Shown here: one piece after another, positions 15,946 through 24,908 of the stretch
Numbering within the stretch: position 1 is the first letter of the stretch
How the letters are laid out: each line of letters begins with the position of its first letter
Assembly: GCA_937952975.1 (NCBI GenBank)
Contig: CALFXX010000045.1
Location: forward strand, 1 to 32,149
DNA length: 32,149 nt
Direction: 5' to 3'
Source: an uncultured Alcaligenaceae bacterium
Lineage (GTDB): Bacteria; Pseudomonadota; Gammaproteobacteria; Burkholderiales; Burkholderiaceae_B
Made by a program: the position numbers and the translations under genes
Notes under the pieces: model-generated
Database searches by the model: none
Told to the model about the DNA's origin: nothing
Seen by the model: only the letters and a program-made list of their open reading frames with translations

Positions 15946-17175
15946 TCAGAGGCGCGCCGCACGGCGCACGCGCCAAAACAAAAAGCTTGCGATGCTCAGA
16001 TTCAGCAAGTTCCAGCCAATACCGTTGATCATCGCCATTTGATAAGAACCGGTTAGATCAAAAATCTTGCCCGACATCCAGCCTCCAAGCGCCATGCCAA
16101 ACATGGTGCACATAATCACCGACCCCACGCGCCGACCCGCCTCGGCAGCTGGAAAATATTCACGAATGATGATGGCATACGAGGGTACGATGCCGCCCTG
16201 AAACAAGCCAAAGAGCGCAGAGATTAAATAAAGCGATACGAGCCCATCAAAGGGCAAGAACATAAATAGAGCAATGCCCTGCAAGGCTGACCCCAGCAAC
16301 AGGGTGCGTATGCCCCCAATGCGATCACAAATCGCACCTGAAATCAGGCGGCTGACAATACCGCAGCCAAGCATCAATGCCAACATTTCGGCGCCACGGG
16401 CCGGGCCGTAGCCCAAGTCGGCACAATAGGCCACAATGTGTACCTGCGGCATCGACATCGCCACGCAACATGCCAGGCCTGCCACGCACATCAAAAACTG
16501 TGCATGGTTGATGTTCAGGCCAAACGGCCTAGGCACACCCGCAACATGATTGTTGGCCAAGACAGACACTTGCGCCAAAGGAGGGCGACGGCGCATCAAA
16601 AACGCCAGCAAAGCCATGCTGACCCCTGACACCAAGCCCACCCAAATATACGTATCGCGCCACCCAATGGTCGAAACGCCCCATTGCGTCAAAGGTGGCC
16701 AAATCGCACCGGCTAAATAATTGCCGCTGGCACACACTGCGACCGCGATCCCGCGGCGCTTTTTCCACCAAAGAGACGTATCTGCCACCAAGGGCGCAAA
16801 GGTTGCAGAGGCACCAAAAAAGCCTAAAAACACGCCATGCACCAGCGCAAACACAAGGATATCCTTGGTGTTTGCGGCCCAGACAAAGCCAGTTAATAAG
16901 CCCGCAGCGCCGATCAACAAGCACATCCAGACGCCCCAGCGATCAGACACACGCCCCATCAACAAACCACCGGCACCAAAACCAATCCATAAAAGCGTTG
17001 ACGGCAGCGAAGCTTCTGAGCGCGACACCCCAAACTCTGCCTGCACTTCAGGCAATACGACCGAGACAATGAACATACAACTGCTGCCCATCACCATGAT
17101 GACAAGCGCTTTGACGAGCCGCCAAAACGCATAGCGAGAATCAATCAGGTGCTCTGGGGCGTGCTCTACTGTCAT
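15946..17175 (-). CDS. Major facilitator superfamily transporter
   Basis: This 409-residue inner-membrane protein has twelve predicted helices in two halves. The helix 2-3 loop carries the MFS motif A variant GRVSDRWG, and the second half has the matching SGAICDRIGG. The general layout resembles monocarboxylate or oxalate/formate-type carriers, which would suit an organism rich in organic-acid uptake, but the substrate is not evident. The ATG at 17175 lies just before the first helix; no ribosome binding site is visible upstream. It is a single-gene unit, convergent with carbonic anhydrase and divergent from the queuosine-precursor transporter. Confidence 0.9.
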   Translation of the reverse strand: MTVEHAPEHLIDSRYAFWRLVKALVIMVMGSSCMFIVSVVLPEVQAEFGVSRSEASLPSTLLWIGFGAGGLLMGRVSDRWGVWMCLLIGAAGLLTGFVWAANTKDILVFALVHGVFLGFFGASATFAPLVADTSLWWKKRRGIAVAVCASGNYLAGAIWPPLTQWGVSTIGWRDTYIWVGLVSGVSMALLAFLMRRRPPLAQVSVLANNHVAGVPRPFGLNINHAQFLMCVAGLACCVAMSMPQVHIVAYCADLGYGPARGAEMLALMLGCGIVSRLISGAICDRIGGIRTLLLGSALQGIALFMFLPFDGLVSLYLISALFGLFQGGIVPSYAIIIREYFPAAEAGRRVGSVIMCTMFGMALGGWMSGKIFDLTGSYQMAMINGIGWNLLNLSIASFLFWRVRRAARL

Positions 17176-17434
17176 AGAAGGAGTCTTTTAAAGGTCGCAA
17201 GAAAGCCTGAAAACGTGAAAGGCAGCGTACCACGGCAGGCCAAACCCTGCTCAACGTGACAAGCAGTTCCGCACGATGACCTCTGCTGATCTTTGAACCT
17301 AAACTCTTTGAAGAGGACACCTGCAACTGTCGTTTGCGTTACGATTTGGTTGACCGCGAGCCACTGCACGCTTCATCTGTTGGCTGGCATCTCTGAATGG
17401 GCATCTTTGTGGTTCAAATTTCAAAAGCTTTGTC

Positions 17435-18166
17435 ATGAACGATTCGGTCGCCCCACGCACCCCAAGCAAACGCTTGTACCGTTACTACGATTTAATCGTC
17501 GTAGCGTTTGTCACGGTCTTACTGTGTTCAAACTTGATTGGCACGGGTAAGGTTGCTCAAGTCAATGTGCCCATCTTTGGGACGGTGCTGTTTGGCGCTG
17601 GCGTGCTATTTTTTCCTTTGTCCTATTTGTTTGGCGATATTTTGACCGAGGTCTATGGCTACGCCCACGATCGGCGCGCGGTTTGGTGCGGGTTTGCCGC
17701 CCTGGTCTTTGCGGCCCTCATTTCGCTCATCGTCATTAGTTTGCCGGTCGCCCCCGGTACGCACCATGCTCATATGCAAGAGGGCCTTGAAGCGGTTTTT
17801 GGCAACACCTGGCGGGTCGTGCTTGGGTCGATCATTGCCTTTTTTTGTGGCAGTCTAGTCAATGCCTTTGTTTTAGCCAAGATGAAAATCTTGTCTCAAG
17901 GCAGGCACCTTTGGGCGCGCATGATTGGCTCAACCGCTTTAGGCGAACTAGTCGATTCGTCGATGTTTTTTGTCATCGCCTTTTATGGCATTTGGCCCAC
18001 TGACCAACTCGTCGCAGTCGCCATCTCACAATACCTGCTCAAAACCGGCTGGGAAGTCCTGGCCACCCCGCTGACCTATCGAATTGTTGCGTTTTTGAAA
18101 CGAAAAGAAAACGAAGACTATTACGACCGCAACACCGATTTCAGTCCTTTCAAGCTGAAAGTGTAA
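17435..18166 (+). CDS. yhhQ: Queuosine precursor transporter (YhhQ, VUT family)
   Basis: This 243-residue inner-membrane protein with about six helices is thought to import queuosine precursors (preQ0/preQ1) for tRNA modification. Family marks are CSNLIGTGKV in the first helix, FFPLSYLFGDILTEVYGY, and the later GSTALGELVDSSMFFVIAFYG and QYLLKTGWEVLATPLTY. The length is typical. No queuosine biosynthesis gene is nearby, and I could not fit a preQ1 riboswitch in the 259-base upstream region. The ATG at 17435 starts just before the family N-terminus; a ribosome binding site is not apparent. It is divergent from the MFS gene. Confidence 0.92.
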   Translation: MNDSVAPRTPSKRLYRYYDLIVVAFVTVLLCSNLIGTGKVAQVNVPIFGTVLFGAGVLFFPLSYLFGDILTEVYGYAHDRRAVWCGFAALVFAALISLIVISLPVAPGTHHAHMQEGLEAVFGNTWRVVLGSIIAFFCGSLVNAFVLAKMKILSQGRHLWARMIGSTALGELVDSSMFFVIAFYGIWPTDQLVAVAISQYLLKTGWEVLATPLTYRIVAFLKRKENEDYYDRNTDFSPFKLKV

Positions 18167-18276
18167 AAAGCGGTAATCGCTTGATATCCATATGCTAACT
18201 AGCGAGAATTGCACCGCCTTCCGTTAAACTAGCTCACAAATTTAGCAATTGCCAACGGCCTGCGGAGACCTACCAC

Positions 18277-19431
18277 ATGAGTGTGATCACCAATATCGAA
18301 GACTTGCGCGTTTTGGCAAAAAAGCGCGTGCCGCGCATGTTTTATGACTATGCAGACTCTGGTTCATGGACAGAAAGCACGTATCGCGCCAACGAAAGTG
18401 ATTTTCAAAAAATCAAATTACGCCAACGTATTTTGATCAACATGGAAAACCGCTCAACCGTCAGCAAAATGATCGGTCAAAAGGTTGCGATGCCGTTGGC
18501 CATCGCACCAACCGGATTAACCGGTATGCAACACGCCGATGGCGAAATTCTGGCCGCTAAAGTCGCCAAAGAATTTGGCATCCCTTTTACGTTATCAACC
18601 ATGAGCATTTGCTCAATTGAAGCGGTGGCTGAGGGCACCAACCATCATCCGTTTTGGTTTCAACTGTACGTAATGAAAGATCGCGGCTTCATCGAGCGCT
18701 TGATTGAGCGCGCAAAACGCGCCAACTGTTCGGCTTTGGTTTTAACGCTTGATTTGCAAATATTAGGGCAACGCCATAAAGATTTAAAAAATGGTTTAAG
18801 TGCACCACCCAAGATGACCCTGGCCAATATCCTTGATATTGCCACCAAGCCACGCTGGGCGATGGGGATGCTTGGTACTAAAAATCGTCAGTTTGGCAAT
18901 ATCGTGGGGCATGTTCAGGGCGTCAGCGACATGAGCAAGCTCAGCGAGTGGACTGCTTCGCAATTTGATCCACGACTGAACTGGGATGACGTGGCTTGGA
19001 TCAAAAAGCTATGGGGCGGCAAACTGATCTTGAAAGGGATTCAAGACGTCGAGGATGCCCGCATGGCACTAAACAGCGGTGCCGACGCGCTGATCGTGAG
19101 CAATCACGGTGGACGTCAGCTTGATGGTGCAGCCTCAAGCATTGAGTCGTTGCCGGCCATCGTCGAGGCCGTTGGCAAACAAATCGAAATTCATATGGAT
19201 GGCGGCGTACGCAGCGGTCAAGACATCTTAAAAGCGCGGGCACTTGGTGCACAAGGTTGTTATATTGGTCGCGCCTTTTTGTACGGTTTGGGCGCAATGG
19301 GCGAAACCGGCGTCAAAAAAGTACTCGAAATCTTGCACAAAGAGCTTGATCTGACAATGGCTTTTTGTGGACGCACCGACATTGAAACGGTCGATAAAAG
19401 TATTTTGCTGCCTGGTACCTATCCCACTTAA
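18277..19431 (+). CDS. FMN-dependent 2-hydroxyacid dehydrogenase (LldD-like L-lactate dehydrogenase)
   Basis: This 384-residue TIM-barrel flavoenzyme oxidises an L-2-hydroxyacid such as lactate, feeding electrons to the respiratory chain. Family signatures are FYDYADSGSWTE at the N-terminus, IAPTGLTGMQHADGE, the active-site block VSNHGGRQLDGA with catalytic H277 and R280, K253 in LILKGI, and the FMN-phosphate motif MDGGVRSGQDILKA. The segment usually written DxPxxGxRxxD reads DLQILGQRHKD here, a variant lacking the proline. GGAG lies 10 nt before the ATG. Two small membrane-protein genes follow closely (18-nt gap to yqhA). The exact substrate cannot be settled by reading. Confidence 0.92.
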   Translation: MSVITNIEDLRVLAKKRVPRMFYDYADSGSWTESTYRANESDFQKIKLRQRILINMENRSTVSKMIGQKVAMPLAIAPTGLTGMQHADGEILAAKVAKEFGIPFTLSTMSICSIEAVAEGTNHHPFWFQLYVMKDRGFIERLIERAKRANCSALVLTLDLQILGQRHKDLKNGLSAPPKMTLANILDIATKPRWAMGMLGTKNRQFGNIVGHVQGVSDMSKLSEWTASQFDPRLNWDDVAWIKKLWGGKLILKGIQDVEDARMALNSGADALIVSNHGGRQLDGAASSIESLPAIVEAVGKQIEIHMDGGVRSGQDILKARALGAQGCYIGRAFLYGLGAMGETGVKKVLEILHKELDLTMAFCGRTDIETVDKSILLPGTYPT

Positions 19432-19448
19432 CAGTTTAAACACTCCCA

Positions 19449-19985
19449 ATGAACACAAACAACACAACTTTAAAAGCGCTACCACGCTGGATTTTCATGA
19501 GCAGGTGGCTACAAGCCCCGCTCTATATCGGGCTAATCGTCGCGCAGGGCGTATATGTCTGGCAATTTTGGAAAGAACTGTTACACCTGATCGCCATGAT
19601 GAGCGTTGATAAGTCGATCAGCGAGACCGAACTCATGCTGATCGTGCTTGGTTTGATTGACGTCGTCATGATTTCAAATCTGCTCGTCATGGTCATTGTG
19701 GGTGGCTGGGAAACCTTTGTCTCGCGTATGGGGCTTGAAGATCACCCTGATCAGCCCGAATGGCTGTCGCACGTCAATGCTGGGGTATTGAAGGTTAAGT
19801 TGGCAACCGCAATTATCGGGATCTCGTCGATTCATTTGCTCAAGACCTTTATTAATGCGCCCAGCATTGCAGAACCCACCCTCATGTGGCAAACGCTGAT
19901 CCATCTTGCCTTTGTCTTATCTGCTATCGCAATCGCGTATACCGAAAAACTTTTGAGCCAAGCTCACCAACCCCAGCACCACTAA
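19449..19985 (+). CDS. yqhA: YqhA / UPF0114 family membrane protein
   Basis: This 178-residue membrane protein has four predicted helices and the UPF0114 (TIGR00645) pattern: SRWLQAPLYIGLIVAQ, then ELMLIVLGLIDVVMISNLLVMVIVGGWETFVSR, and SIHLLKTFIN. The family is widespread and poorly characterised. It lies 17 nt after the hydroxyacid dehydrogenase stop and 11 nt before the DUF4337 gene, so it is in the middle of an apparent operon. No ribosome binding site better than a few purines is visible. Family assignment is firm; function is not known. Confidence 0.88.
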   Translation: MNTNNTTLKALPRWIFMSRWLQAPLYIGLIVAQGVYVWQFWKELLHLIAMMSVDKSISETELMLIVLGLIDVVMISNLLVMVIVGGWETFVSRMGLEDHPDQPEWLSHVNAGVLKVKLATAIIGISSIHLLKTFINAPSIAEPTLMWQTLIHLAFVLSAIAIAYTEKLLSQAHQPQHH

Positions 19986-19996
19986 GGAGCCCCGTC

Positions 19997-20539
19997 ATGT
20001 CAGGACACGGACACGTTGACCCCTCAAATAAAAAAGTTGCACTCGTGATTGCAGTGCTGGCACTTTTTTTAGCGATCAGCGAAACTCTAAGTAAAGCGTA
20101 TCAAACCGAAGTCATTACCAAACAAGTTGAGGCGTCTAACTTGTGGGCGTTTTTTCAGGCGAAGTCGATTCGCAAAACAACGACTGACGTTGCTTTGCAA
20201 GCTGCGCAAATCGGCCCAACTGCCGAAGATCCAAAGACTGTCGCGCAGATAAAAAAATGGGCTGAGACTGCGAAGCGCTACGATACTGAGCCTGAAACCG
20301 GCGAAGGTCGCAAAGAACTTGCCGAGCGTGCAAAAAAGGCACAAGCGCTGGGTGAACTTGCCAACCACAAGTATCACAACCTCGAAATTTCGTCAGGCGT
20401 ATTGCAAGTCGCGATCGTGCTGGCTTCGTCTTCGATCATCACGAATGTCATGATGCTGGCCTGGTTGGCCGGTGGCCTGGGCATTGTGGCTGTAGGTTTT
20501 GGAATCTTTGCGATGTTTGGAGCGGCAGCGCTGTTCTGA
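19997..20539 (+). CDS. DUF4337 domain protein
   Basis: This 180-residue protein has an N-terminal membrane helix (about residues 12-30, VALVIAVLALFLAISETLS), a hydrophilic, charged, helical middle (about 35-130) and two closely spaced C-terminal helices (about 133-180). The sequence EASNLWAFFQAKSIRKTT is a DUF4337 hallmark. I start it at the ATG at 19997, because AAGGAG lies 7 nt upstream and the previous gene stops at 19985; the frame itself stays open further upstream. The role is unknown. It sits between yqhA and the PhoD-like phosphatase on one strand. Confidence 0.88.
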   Translation: MSGHGHVDPSNKKVALVIAVLALFLAISETLSKAYQTEVITKQVEASNLWAFFQAKSIRKTTTDVALQAAQIGPTAEDPKTVAQIKKWAETAKRYDTEPETGEGRKELAERAKKAQALGELANHKYHNLEISSGVLQVAIVLASSSIITNVMMLAWLAGGLGIVAVGFGIFAMFGAAALF

Positions 20540-20591
20540 TGCCCCCCGATACCGCGCGCCCAACACGCCAGGTTTTTCAAGGCTACAAGCC

Positions 20592-22157
20592 ATGCAACGC
20601 CGAGAGCTTTTAAAGATTGCTGGTGCTTCGGCGGCCCTGTTGGGGTTGCCAAGCGTTGGGATAGCTAAACAAACCTGGTCGGTAGATCCCTTCAGTCTAG
20701 GGATAGCAAGTGGCTCGCCCACGAGTGACTCACTTGTGCTTTGGACACGTCTGGGCACACCAGCCCTCGAAGCTGCCGCGCTCACAACTAAACCCGTGGC
20801 CGTCACCTGGCAGCTTGCCCATGACGAGCAGTTCAGTCGTATCGCTGCGACCGGTGTTGTGCTAGCCACAGCGACACTTGGGCACTCTGTGCACGCCGAG
20901 GTCATGGGTCTTGAACCTGGGCGAGCCTATTTTTATCGCTTCATTGCAGGTGCCGCGATCAGCACAACAGGGCGCACTCGCACCTTTCCGGCACCACAGG
21001 CCGAAGTGAACCGCCTGCGTTTAGCCTACGCATCGTGTCAACAATGGGGCAATGGTTATTACAGTGCGTATCGGCACATGCTTGCCGAAAATCTTGATGT
21101 TGTGCTGTTTTTAGGCGACTACATTTACGAATACCCTTCATCTCGCCCCCTTGACGTAAGGCCGACGACTGGCGGCTGGATCACAACACTTGAGGGTTAC
21201 CGTAGCCGCTATGCACTACACAAATCTGATCCAGATCTACAAGCGATTCACGCGGCCTACCCTTGGCTAGTGACCTGGGACGATCACGAAGTTCAAAACG
21301 ACTACGCAGGCACGCACGAGGGCTTGTCGGGTACGCCAGTAGAAAACTTTATGGCACGTCGGCGCGCTGCGTATCAGGCGTTTTATGAAAATATGCCCGT
21401 CACTCGAGCCAGCTTTGACAAACTACTTTCTGGGCAGGGCGATGAGGCACGGGTGTTCAGCCGTGTACCCTATGGACGTTTAGCCACACTCTACACGCTT
21501 GACGACAGGCAATATCGCGACCTTCAAGCATGTACGCCTAACGGACGAGCAGGCTCGGCACGCGTTGACCCAAGTAACTGCGCAAGCGTCAATCAGCCGC
21601 AACGCACGTTGCTAGGCGATGCCCAAGAGCGCTGGCTGACTCAACAGTTTGCAACGTCTCGCAGCCGCTGGAACGTGCTCGGCCAACAAACCTTGTTTGG
21701 CCGACGCAACTACAGCACCACCGGCGGGCAGTCGCTTAGAAACGATGGTTGGGATGGTTATCCGGCAGCACGCCGGCGTCTCACGGATTCGATGCTTCAA
21801 ACGCGTCTGGGTAACCCGGTCATCTTAGGCGGCGACATCCACGAGAACTGGGTGGGGCACGTATTGTCGGATTACAACAATCCAGACTGCGAAGCGATTG
21901 GCGTCGAATTTTGCGGCACAAGTATTACCTCTTTATCCAGTGCCACACCCACTCAGCTTGCAAAACAGCTTGAAAACAATCCGCACTTTATCTTTGCCAA
22001 TGCTGCGTCGCGCGGCTATGGCGTTGTTGAGCTGACGCCTAAGCAACTTACCACCACACTCGTCGCGGTGCACGATGCACGCGACCCAGCTTCTCAGGCC
22101 TTTGTCCTGGCAAAATTTGCTGTGGAGGCGGGCCGCGCAGAGGTCAACACTTTATAA
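20592..22157 (+). CDS. PhoD-like alkaline phosphatase/phosphodiesterase
   Basis: This 521-residue exported metallophosphoesterase releases phosphate from organic esters. The N-terminus MQRRELLKIAGASAALLG is a twin-arginine signal, fitting the known Tat export of PhoD. A PhoD N-domain (FSLGIASGSPTSDSLVLWTR) is followed by the catalytic domain with YASCQQWGNGYY, FLGDYIYEY, TWDDHEVQNDYAG, GGDIHENWVGH and EFCGTSITS, which carry the Ca/Fe ligands in the family. The frame is open upstream, but only the ATG at 20592 gives a sensible Tat signal. It starts 52 nt after the DUF4337 stop. No Pho box was recognised upstream. Confidence 0.92.
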   Translation: MQRRELLKIAGASAALLGLPSVGIAKQTWSVDPFSLGIASGSPTSDSLVLWTRLGTPALEAAALTTKPVAVTWQLAHDEQFSRIAATGVVLATATLGHSVHAEVMGLEPGRAYFYRFIAGAAISTTGRTRTFPAPQAEVNRLRLAYASCQQWGNGYYSAYRHMLAENLDVVLFLGDYIYEYPSSRPLDVRPTTGGWITTLEGYRSRYALHKSDPDLQAIHAAYPWLVTWDDHEVQNDYAGTHEGLSGTPVENFMARRRAAYQAFYENMPVTRASFDKLLSGQGDEARVFSRVPYGRLATLYTLDDRQYRDLQACTPNGRAGSARVDPSNCASVNQPQRTLLGDAQERWLTQQFATSRSRWNVLGQQTLFGRRNYSTTGGQSLRNDGWDGYPAARRRLTDSMLQTRLGNPVILGGDIHENWVGHVLSDYNNPDCEAIGVEFCGTSITSLSSATPTQLAKQLENNPHFIFANAASRGYGVVELTPKQLTTTLVAVHDARDPASQAFVLAKFAVEAGRAEVNTL

Positions 22158-22201
22158 GGTACGCCAATTAGCGTATTTCATAAGGCGCGAGTTTTTTGTA
22201 C

Positions 22202-22220
22202 CCTAAGAAAATAACTTAGG
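22202..22220. promoter_or_regulatory. Dyad CCTAAG-N7-CTTAGG before the response regulator gene
   Basis: A perfect 6-bp inverted repeat (22202-22207 and 22215-22220) flanks AAAATAA, and its right end is 9 nt before the ATG at 22230. The AGG of the right arm could also serve as the ribosome binding site. Pairing would then hide that site, so it could be an operator or a translation-control hairpin. The short stem may be chance. Confidence 0.4.
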
Positions 22221-22229
22221 TGTCACAAC

Positions 22230-22892
22230 ATGCAAGTCGAAACAACTGGTCATATTTATCTTGTCGACGATGACGCGTCAATTAGAAGTGCGTTAACCGG
22301 CATGCTAAAGCGCCAGGGCTTTACCGTAAACGCATACGCAAGCGCTGATGAATTTCTGAAACACGCCACGCCAGTCTCGCCCGCTGTGCTTGTGCTTGAT
22401 ATGCGCATGCCGAACCAAAACGGGGCTGACTTACAACTCGATTTAGCCAAACACGGCTGGACCACACCCACCATTTTTATCAGTGGTGAAAGCCTGCCAG
22501 CGCAAATTGTGCAAGCGATGAAACAAGGCGCAAGCGATTTTTTGCTAAAACCGTTTTCGATGCAAGAGTTATTAAATGCCGTTGACCGAGCGCTTGAAAA
22601 AGATCGCGCAAATCATGCTTTATTAATAAAAGCGCTTGCTGTCGAAAAGCTCTATGCCACGCTAACGCCTCGCGAACGCGAAGTGTTTGACGCCATTATT
22701 GTCGGCAAAACCAACAAACAAATCGCCACAACCGATGGTTCGGCTGCAGCCACTATCAAGCTTCATCGCTCGCGCATACTCGCAAAAATGCAAGTAGACT
22801 CAGTCGCAGCGTTGATCGCTTTGATAAGCGACATCGATATTTCAGCGCTCAGATTGCGCAGCCTTAACGTCAAACACCCACTCACGCCATAG
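22230..22892 (+). CDS. Two-component response regulator, FixJ/LuxR type
   Basis: This 220-residue regulator has a receiver domain (about 8-125) with acidic residues in YLVDDDAS, the phospho-acceptor D57 in LVLDMRMPNQNG, the switch Ser in FISGES and the conserved Lys in LLKPFS. A C-terminal LuxR-type helix-turn-helix follows (about 143-200, LTPREREVFDAIIVGKTNKQIA then TIKLHRSRILAKM). The turn region TTDGSAAA is less canonical than usual but keeps the normal length. No kinase gene is adjacent. The last 51 bases overlap, tail to tail, the AI-2E-family gene on the other strand, and the C-terminus runs about 17 residues past the usual end. Confidence 0.92.
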   Translation: MQVETTGHIYLVDDDASIRSALTGMLKRQGFTVNAYASADEFLKHATPVSPAVLVLDMRMPNQNGADLQLDLAKHGWTTPTIFISGESLPAQIVQAMKQGASDFLLKPFSMQELLNAVDRALEKDRANHALLIKALAVEKLYATLTPREREVFDAIIVGKTNKQIATTDGSAAATIKLHRSRILAKMQVDSVAALIALISDIDISALRLRSLNVKHPLTP

Positions 22893-23909
22893 CGCCACCA
22901 TCAGGGCCATCAGCACGGGGCCGATGAACAGCCCGACGATCCCCATGGTTTTTACCCCGCCTACCAAGCCAAAGAACGTTGGTAAGAAGGGCAACTTAAC
23001 CGGGCCGCCAACCAAGCGAGGCCGCAAGGTTTTATCGACGATAAACAATTCAATGGTGCCCCAGGCAAACAAACCTGCTCCAGCGATTGGAGCCCCCGAA
23101 CCCACGAGATATAACGAGATCAACGTAAACGACAACGGGGCTCCGCCTGGAATCATCGCCATAAAAGCGGTAATCACACCAAGTAATACTGGTGAAGGTA
23201 CACCGGCGATCCAATACGCGACGCCTAACACCACACCCTCGCCAATCGCGATCAACCCCATGCCGGTCACCGTCGCGCTAATGGTTGCTGGAATGACGCG
23301 AGAAAAACGCTGCCATCTCAAAGGCAAGACGCGTTCGCCCAGTACATCAAGCTGACCCACCATGCGGTGACCATCTTTGTACACAAACAACAAAGTGATC
23401 AGCATAAACAAGAGCGTGAGCATGATGTGAAAAGCGTTGCCGGTCGCCGACAAAATGACTCTATAAATATTGCCAATATGTTGCCCGCTGATCATCTCAA
23501 CCAAGCCGCCCAGCGCATGAGGCTGCCCTAAGAACTCGGCCCAGTAATGACCCAACCTCTCGCCCACGTAGGGCAAGGCAACAATCCACGCAGGGGCGCC
23601 AACGCCCTGTCGATTGGCGGCCAACAGCCAAGCCAAAAGATGACTGGCCTCGTTGACTGAGTAGTACAAAGCAATCGACAAGGGCACGACAAGCCCGAGC
23701 AAAATAAAAACGAGCGCCACACTTGCCGCCAAGGTTGTCTGGCCGCGGCACACCTGAACCCATTTTGAATAAAGCGGCCAACTGGCAAACCCAATGATCA
23801 GGGCAGCCAGTACTGGCACGACAAAGCCGCTAAAAAAATAAACTCCAGCGGCTAACAATAAAACGAGAAGCAGTCGCGCAACGACATGAACAGGCAAGAC
23901 TGGCTGCAT
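22842..23909 (-). CDS. AI-2E family transporter (PerM/YdiK-like membrane protein)
   Basis: This 355-residue inner-membrane protein has about eight helices. The typical layout is an N-terminal two-helix unit (LLLVLLLAAGVYFFSGFVVPVLAALIIGF), a soluble-facing middle, and the conserved C-terminal stretch with LLGVITAFMAMIPGG, FIVDKTLRPRLVGG and LPTFFGLVGGVKTMGIVGLFIGPVLMAL. Members are variously credited with autoinducer-2 export or sodium/proton exchange; the true substrate here is unknown. Its ATG overlaps the stop of the upstream dehydrogenase gene (TAATG), so translation is probably coupled. Its 3' end overlaps the response regulator gene by 51 bp. Confidence 0.92.
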   Translation of the reverse strand: MQPVLPVHVVARLLLVLLLAAGVYFFSGFVVPVLAALIIGFASWPLYSKWVQVCRGQTTLAASVALVFILLGLVVPLSIALYYSVNEASHLLAWLLAANRQGVGAPAWIVALPYVGERLGHYWAEFLGQPHALGGLVEMISGQHIGNIYRVILSATGNAFHIMLTLLFMLITLLFVYKDGHRMVGQLDVLGERVLPLRWQRFSRVIPATISATVTGMGLIAIGEGVVLGVAYWIAGVPSPVLLGVITAFMAMIPGGAPLSFTLISLYLVGSGAPIAGAGLFAWGTIELFIVDKTLRPRLVGGPVKLPFLPTFFGLVGGVKTMGIVGLFIGPVLMALMVALWREWVFDVKAAQSER

Positions 23910-24856
23910 TAGTTCAACACTCGAATCGGGCTACCCGATGCCCAAGCCTGGATATCCGCCACAACATTAGCGTAAAAGACTGCAAAGTTTTCGGGTGTGA
24001 CATAACCAAGGTGTGGGGTCAGCAAGGTACGCGGTGTTTTGCGCCAAGCATCTGTTGCTGACAGAGGCTCTGCGTCATAGACATCCAACCCAGCCCCGGC
24101 AATTTTCCCGTCGATCAATAATTTTTGTAAGGCTGGCTGATCGATCAGACCGGCGCGTGACGTATTGATCAAGTAGGCGGTCGATTTCATCATTTGCAAA
24201 CTTGCTGCATCAACAATACCGCGCGAGCGATCGCTTAACACCATGTGCACGCTGATCGCATCTGAGGTTGAAAAGAGTTCTTGTTTGGATACCAGTTTGA
24301 CGCCAGCTTTGGCTGCGCGCTCTTCAGTCAGGTTTGGACTCCAGGCGACAACCTCCATCCCAAAGGCTAACCCGACGCGGCCAACGCACTGACCCAAATG
24401 ACCCGCGCCAACCAGGCCGAGACGCTTGGCTTCAAGCGTAGGAGGCATGCTGGTTTGCCACAAACCTTGCTGCATATTGGCGGCTTCTTTAGGAATCTGC
24501 TTAAACAGTGCAAGCAGCAGTGACCACGCAAGCTCAGCCGTGGCACCAGTGCTTTTTGGATCACCTGGGGCGCCGCACACATCGATACCCTGTTCGCGAC
24601 AAGCGACCATGTCGACCGAACTATTGCGCATGCCTGTGGTAACCAGCAAGCGTAAGTTAGGCAAAGCTTTAATCAGCGTTGCCGGAAACGCAGAACGTTC
24701 GCGCATGGCCACAATTACCTCGAACCCCTCGAGGGTCTTGGCCATATCGGCTGGCTGTATGTACTCAGAAAAAAAACTGACATCAGCGTTCAGACTATCC
24801 CACTGAGCCATATTGGGGGCAACCTTCAAATAATCATCGAGTACGGCAATACGCAT
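23909..24856 (-). CDS. D-2-hydroxyacid dehydrogenase family protein
   Basis: This 315-residue NAD(P)-dependent enzyme reduces 2-keto acids or oxidises D-2-hydroxyacids in the cytoplasm. The N-terminal substrate domain contains LVTTGMRNSSVD. The cofactor domain begins with LGLVGAGHLGQ. The catalytic triad is visible as the Arg in LINTSRAGLID, the Glu in DVYDAEPL and the His in LLTPHLGYVTPE. I take the ATG at 24856, since AGGAG lies 6 nt upstream; a TTG directly before it would add one residue. It is 52 nt after dsbC on the same strand and overlaps the AI-2E-family gene by one base. Substrate undetermined. Confidence 0.92.
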   Translation of the reverse strand: MRIAVLDDYLKVAPNMAQWDSLNADVSFFSEYIQPADMAKTLEGFEVIVAMRERSAFPATLIKALPNLRLLVTTGMRNSSVDMVACREQGIDVCGAPGDPKSTGATAELAWSLLLALFKQIPKEAANMQQGLWQTSMPPTLEAKRLGLVGAGHLGQCVGRVGLAFGMEVVAWSPNLTEERAAKAGVKLVSKQELFSTSDAISVHMVLSDRSRGIVDAASLQMMKSTAYLINTSRAGLIDQPALQKLLIDGKIAGAGLDVYDAEPLSATDAWRKTPRTLLTPHLGYVTPENFAVFYANVVADIQAWASGSPIRVLN

Positions 24857-24908
24857 CAAATGCTCCTAATTTTTGTTGGTACAAAATAACTGTGTCACCG
24901 GCGTGTCT

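Noticed and set aside
17176..17434. preQ1 riboswitch before the queuosine-precursor transporter
   Set aside because: I could not fit the class I pseudoknot pattern or a convincing class II fold, so nothing supports it.
20499..20591. Longer PhoD-like start overlapping the DUF4337 gene
   Set aside because: It would bury the Tat signal (RRELLK) 30 residues inside the protein; the ATG at 20592 places it at the N-terminus.
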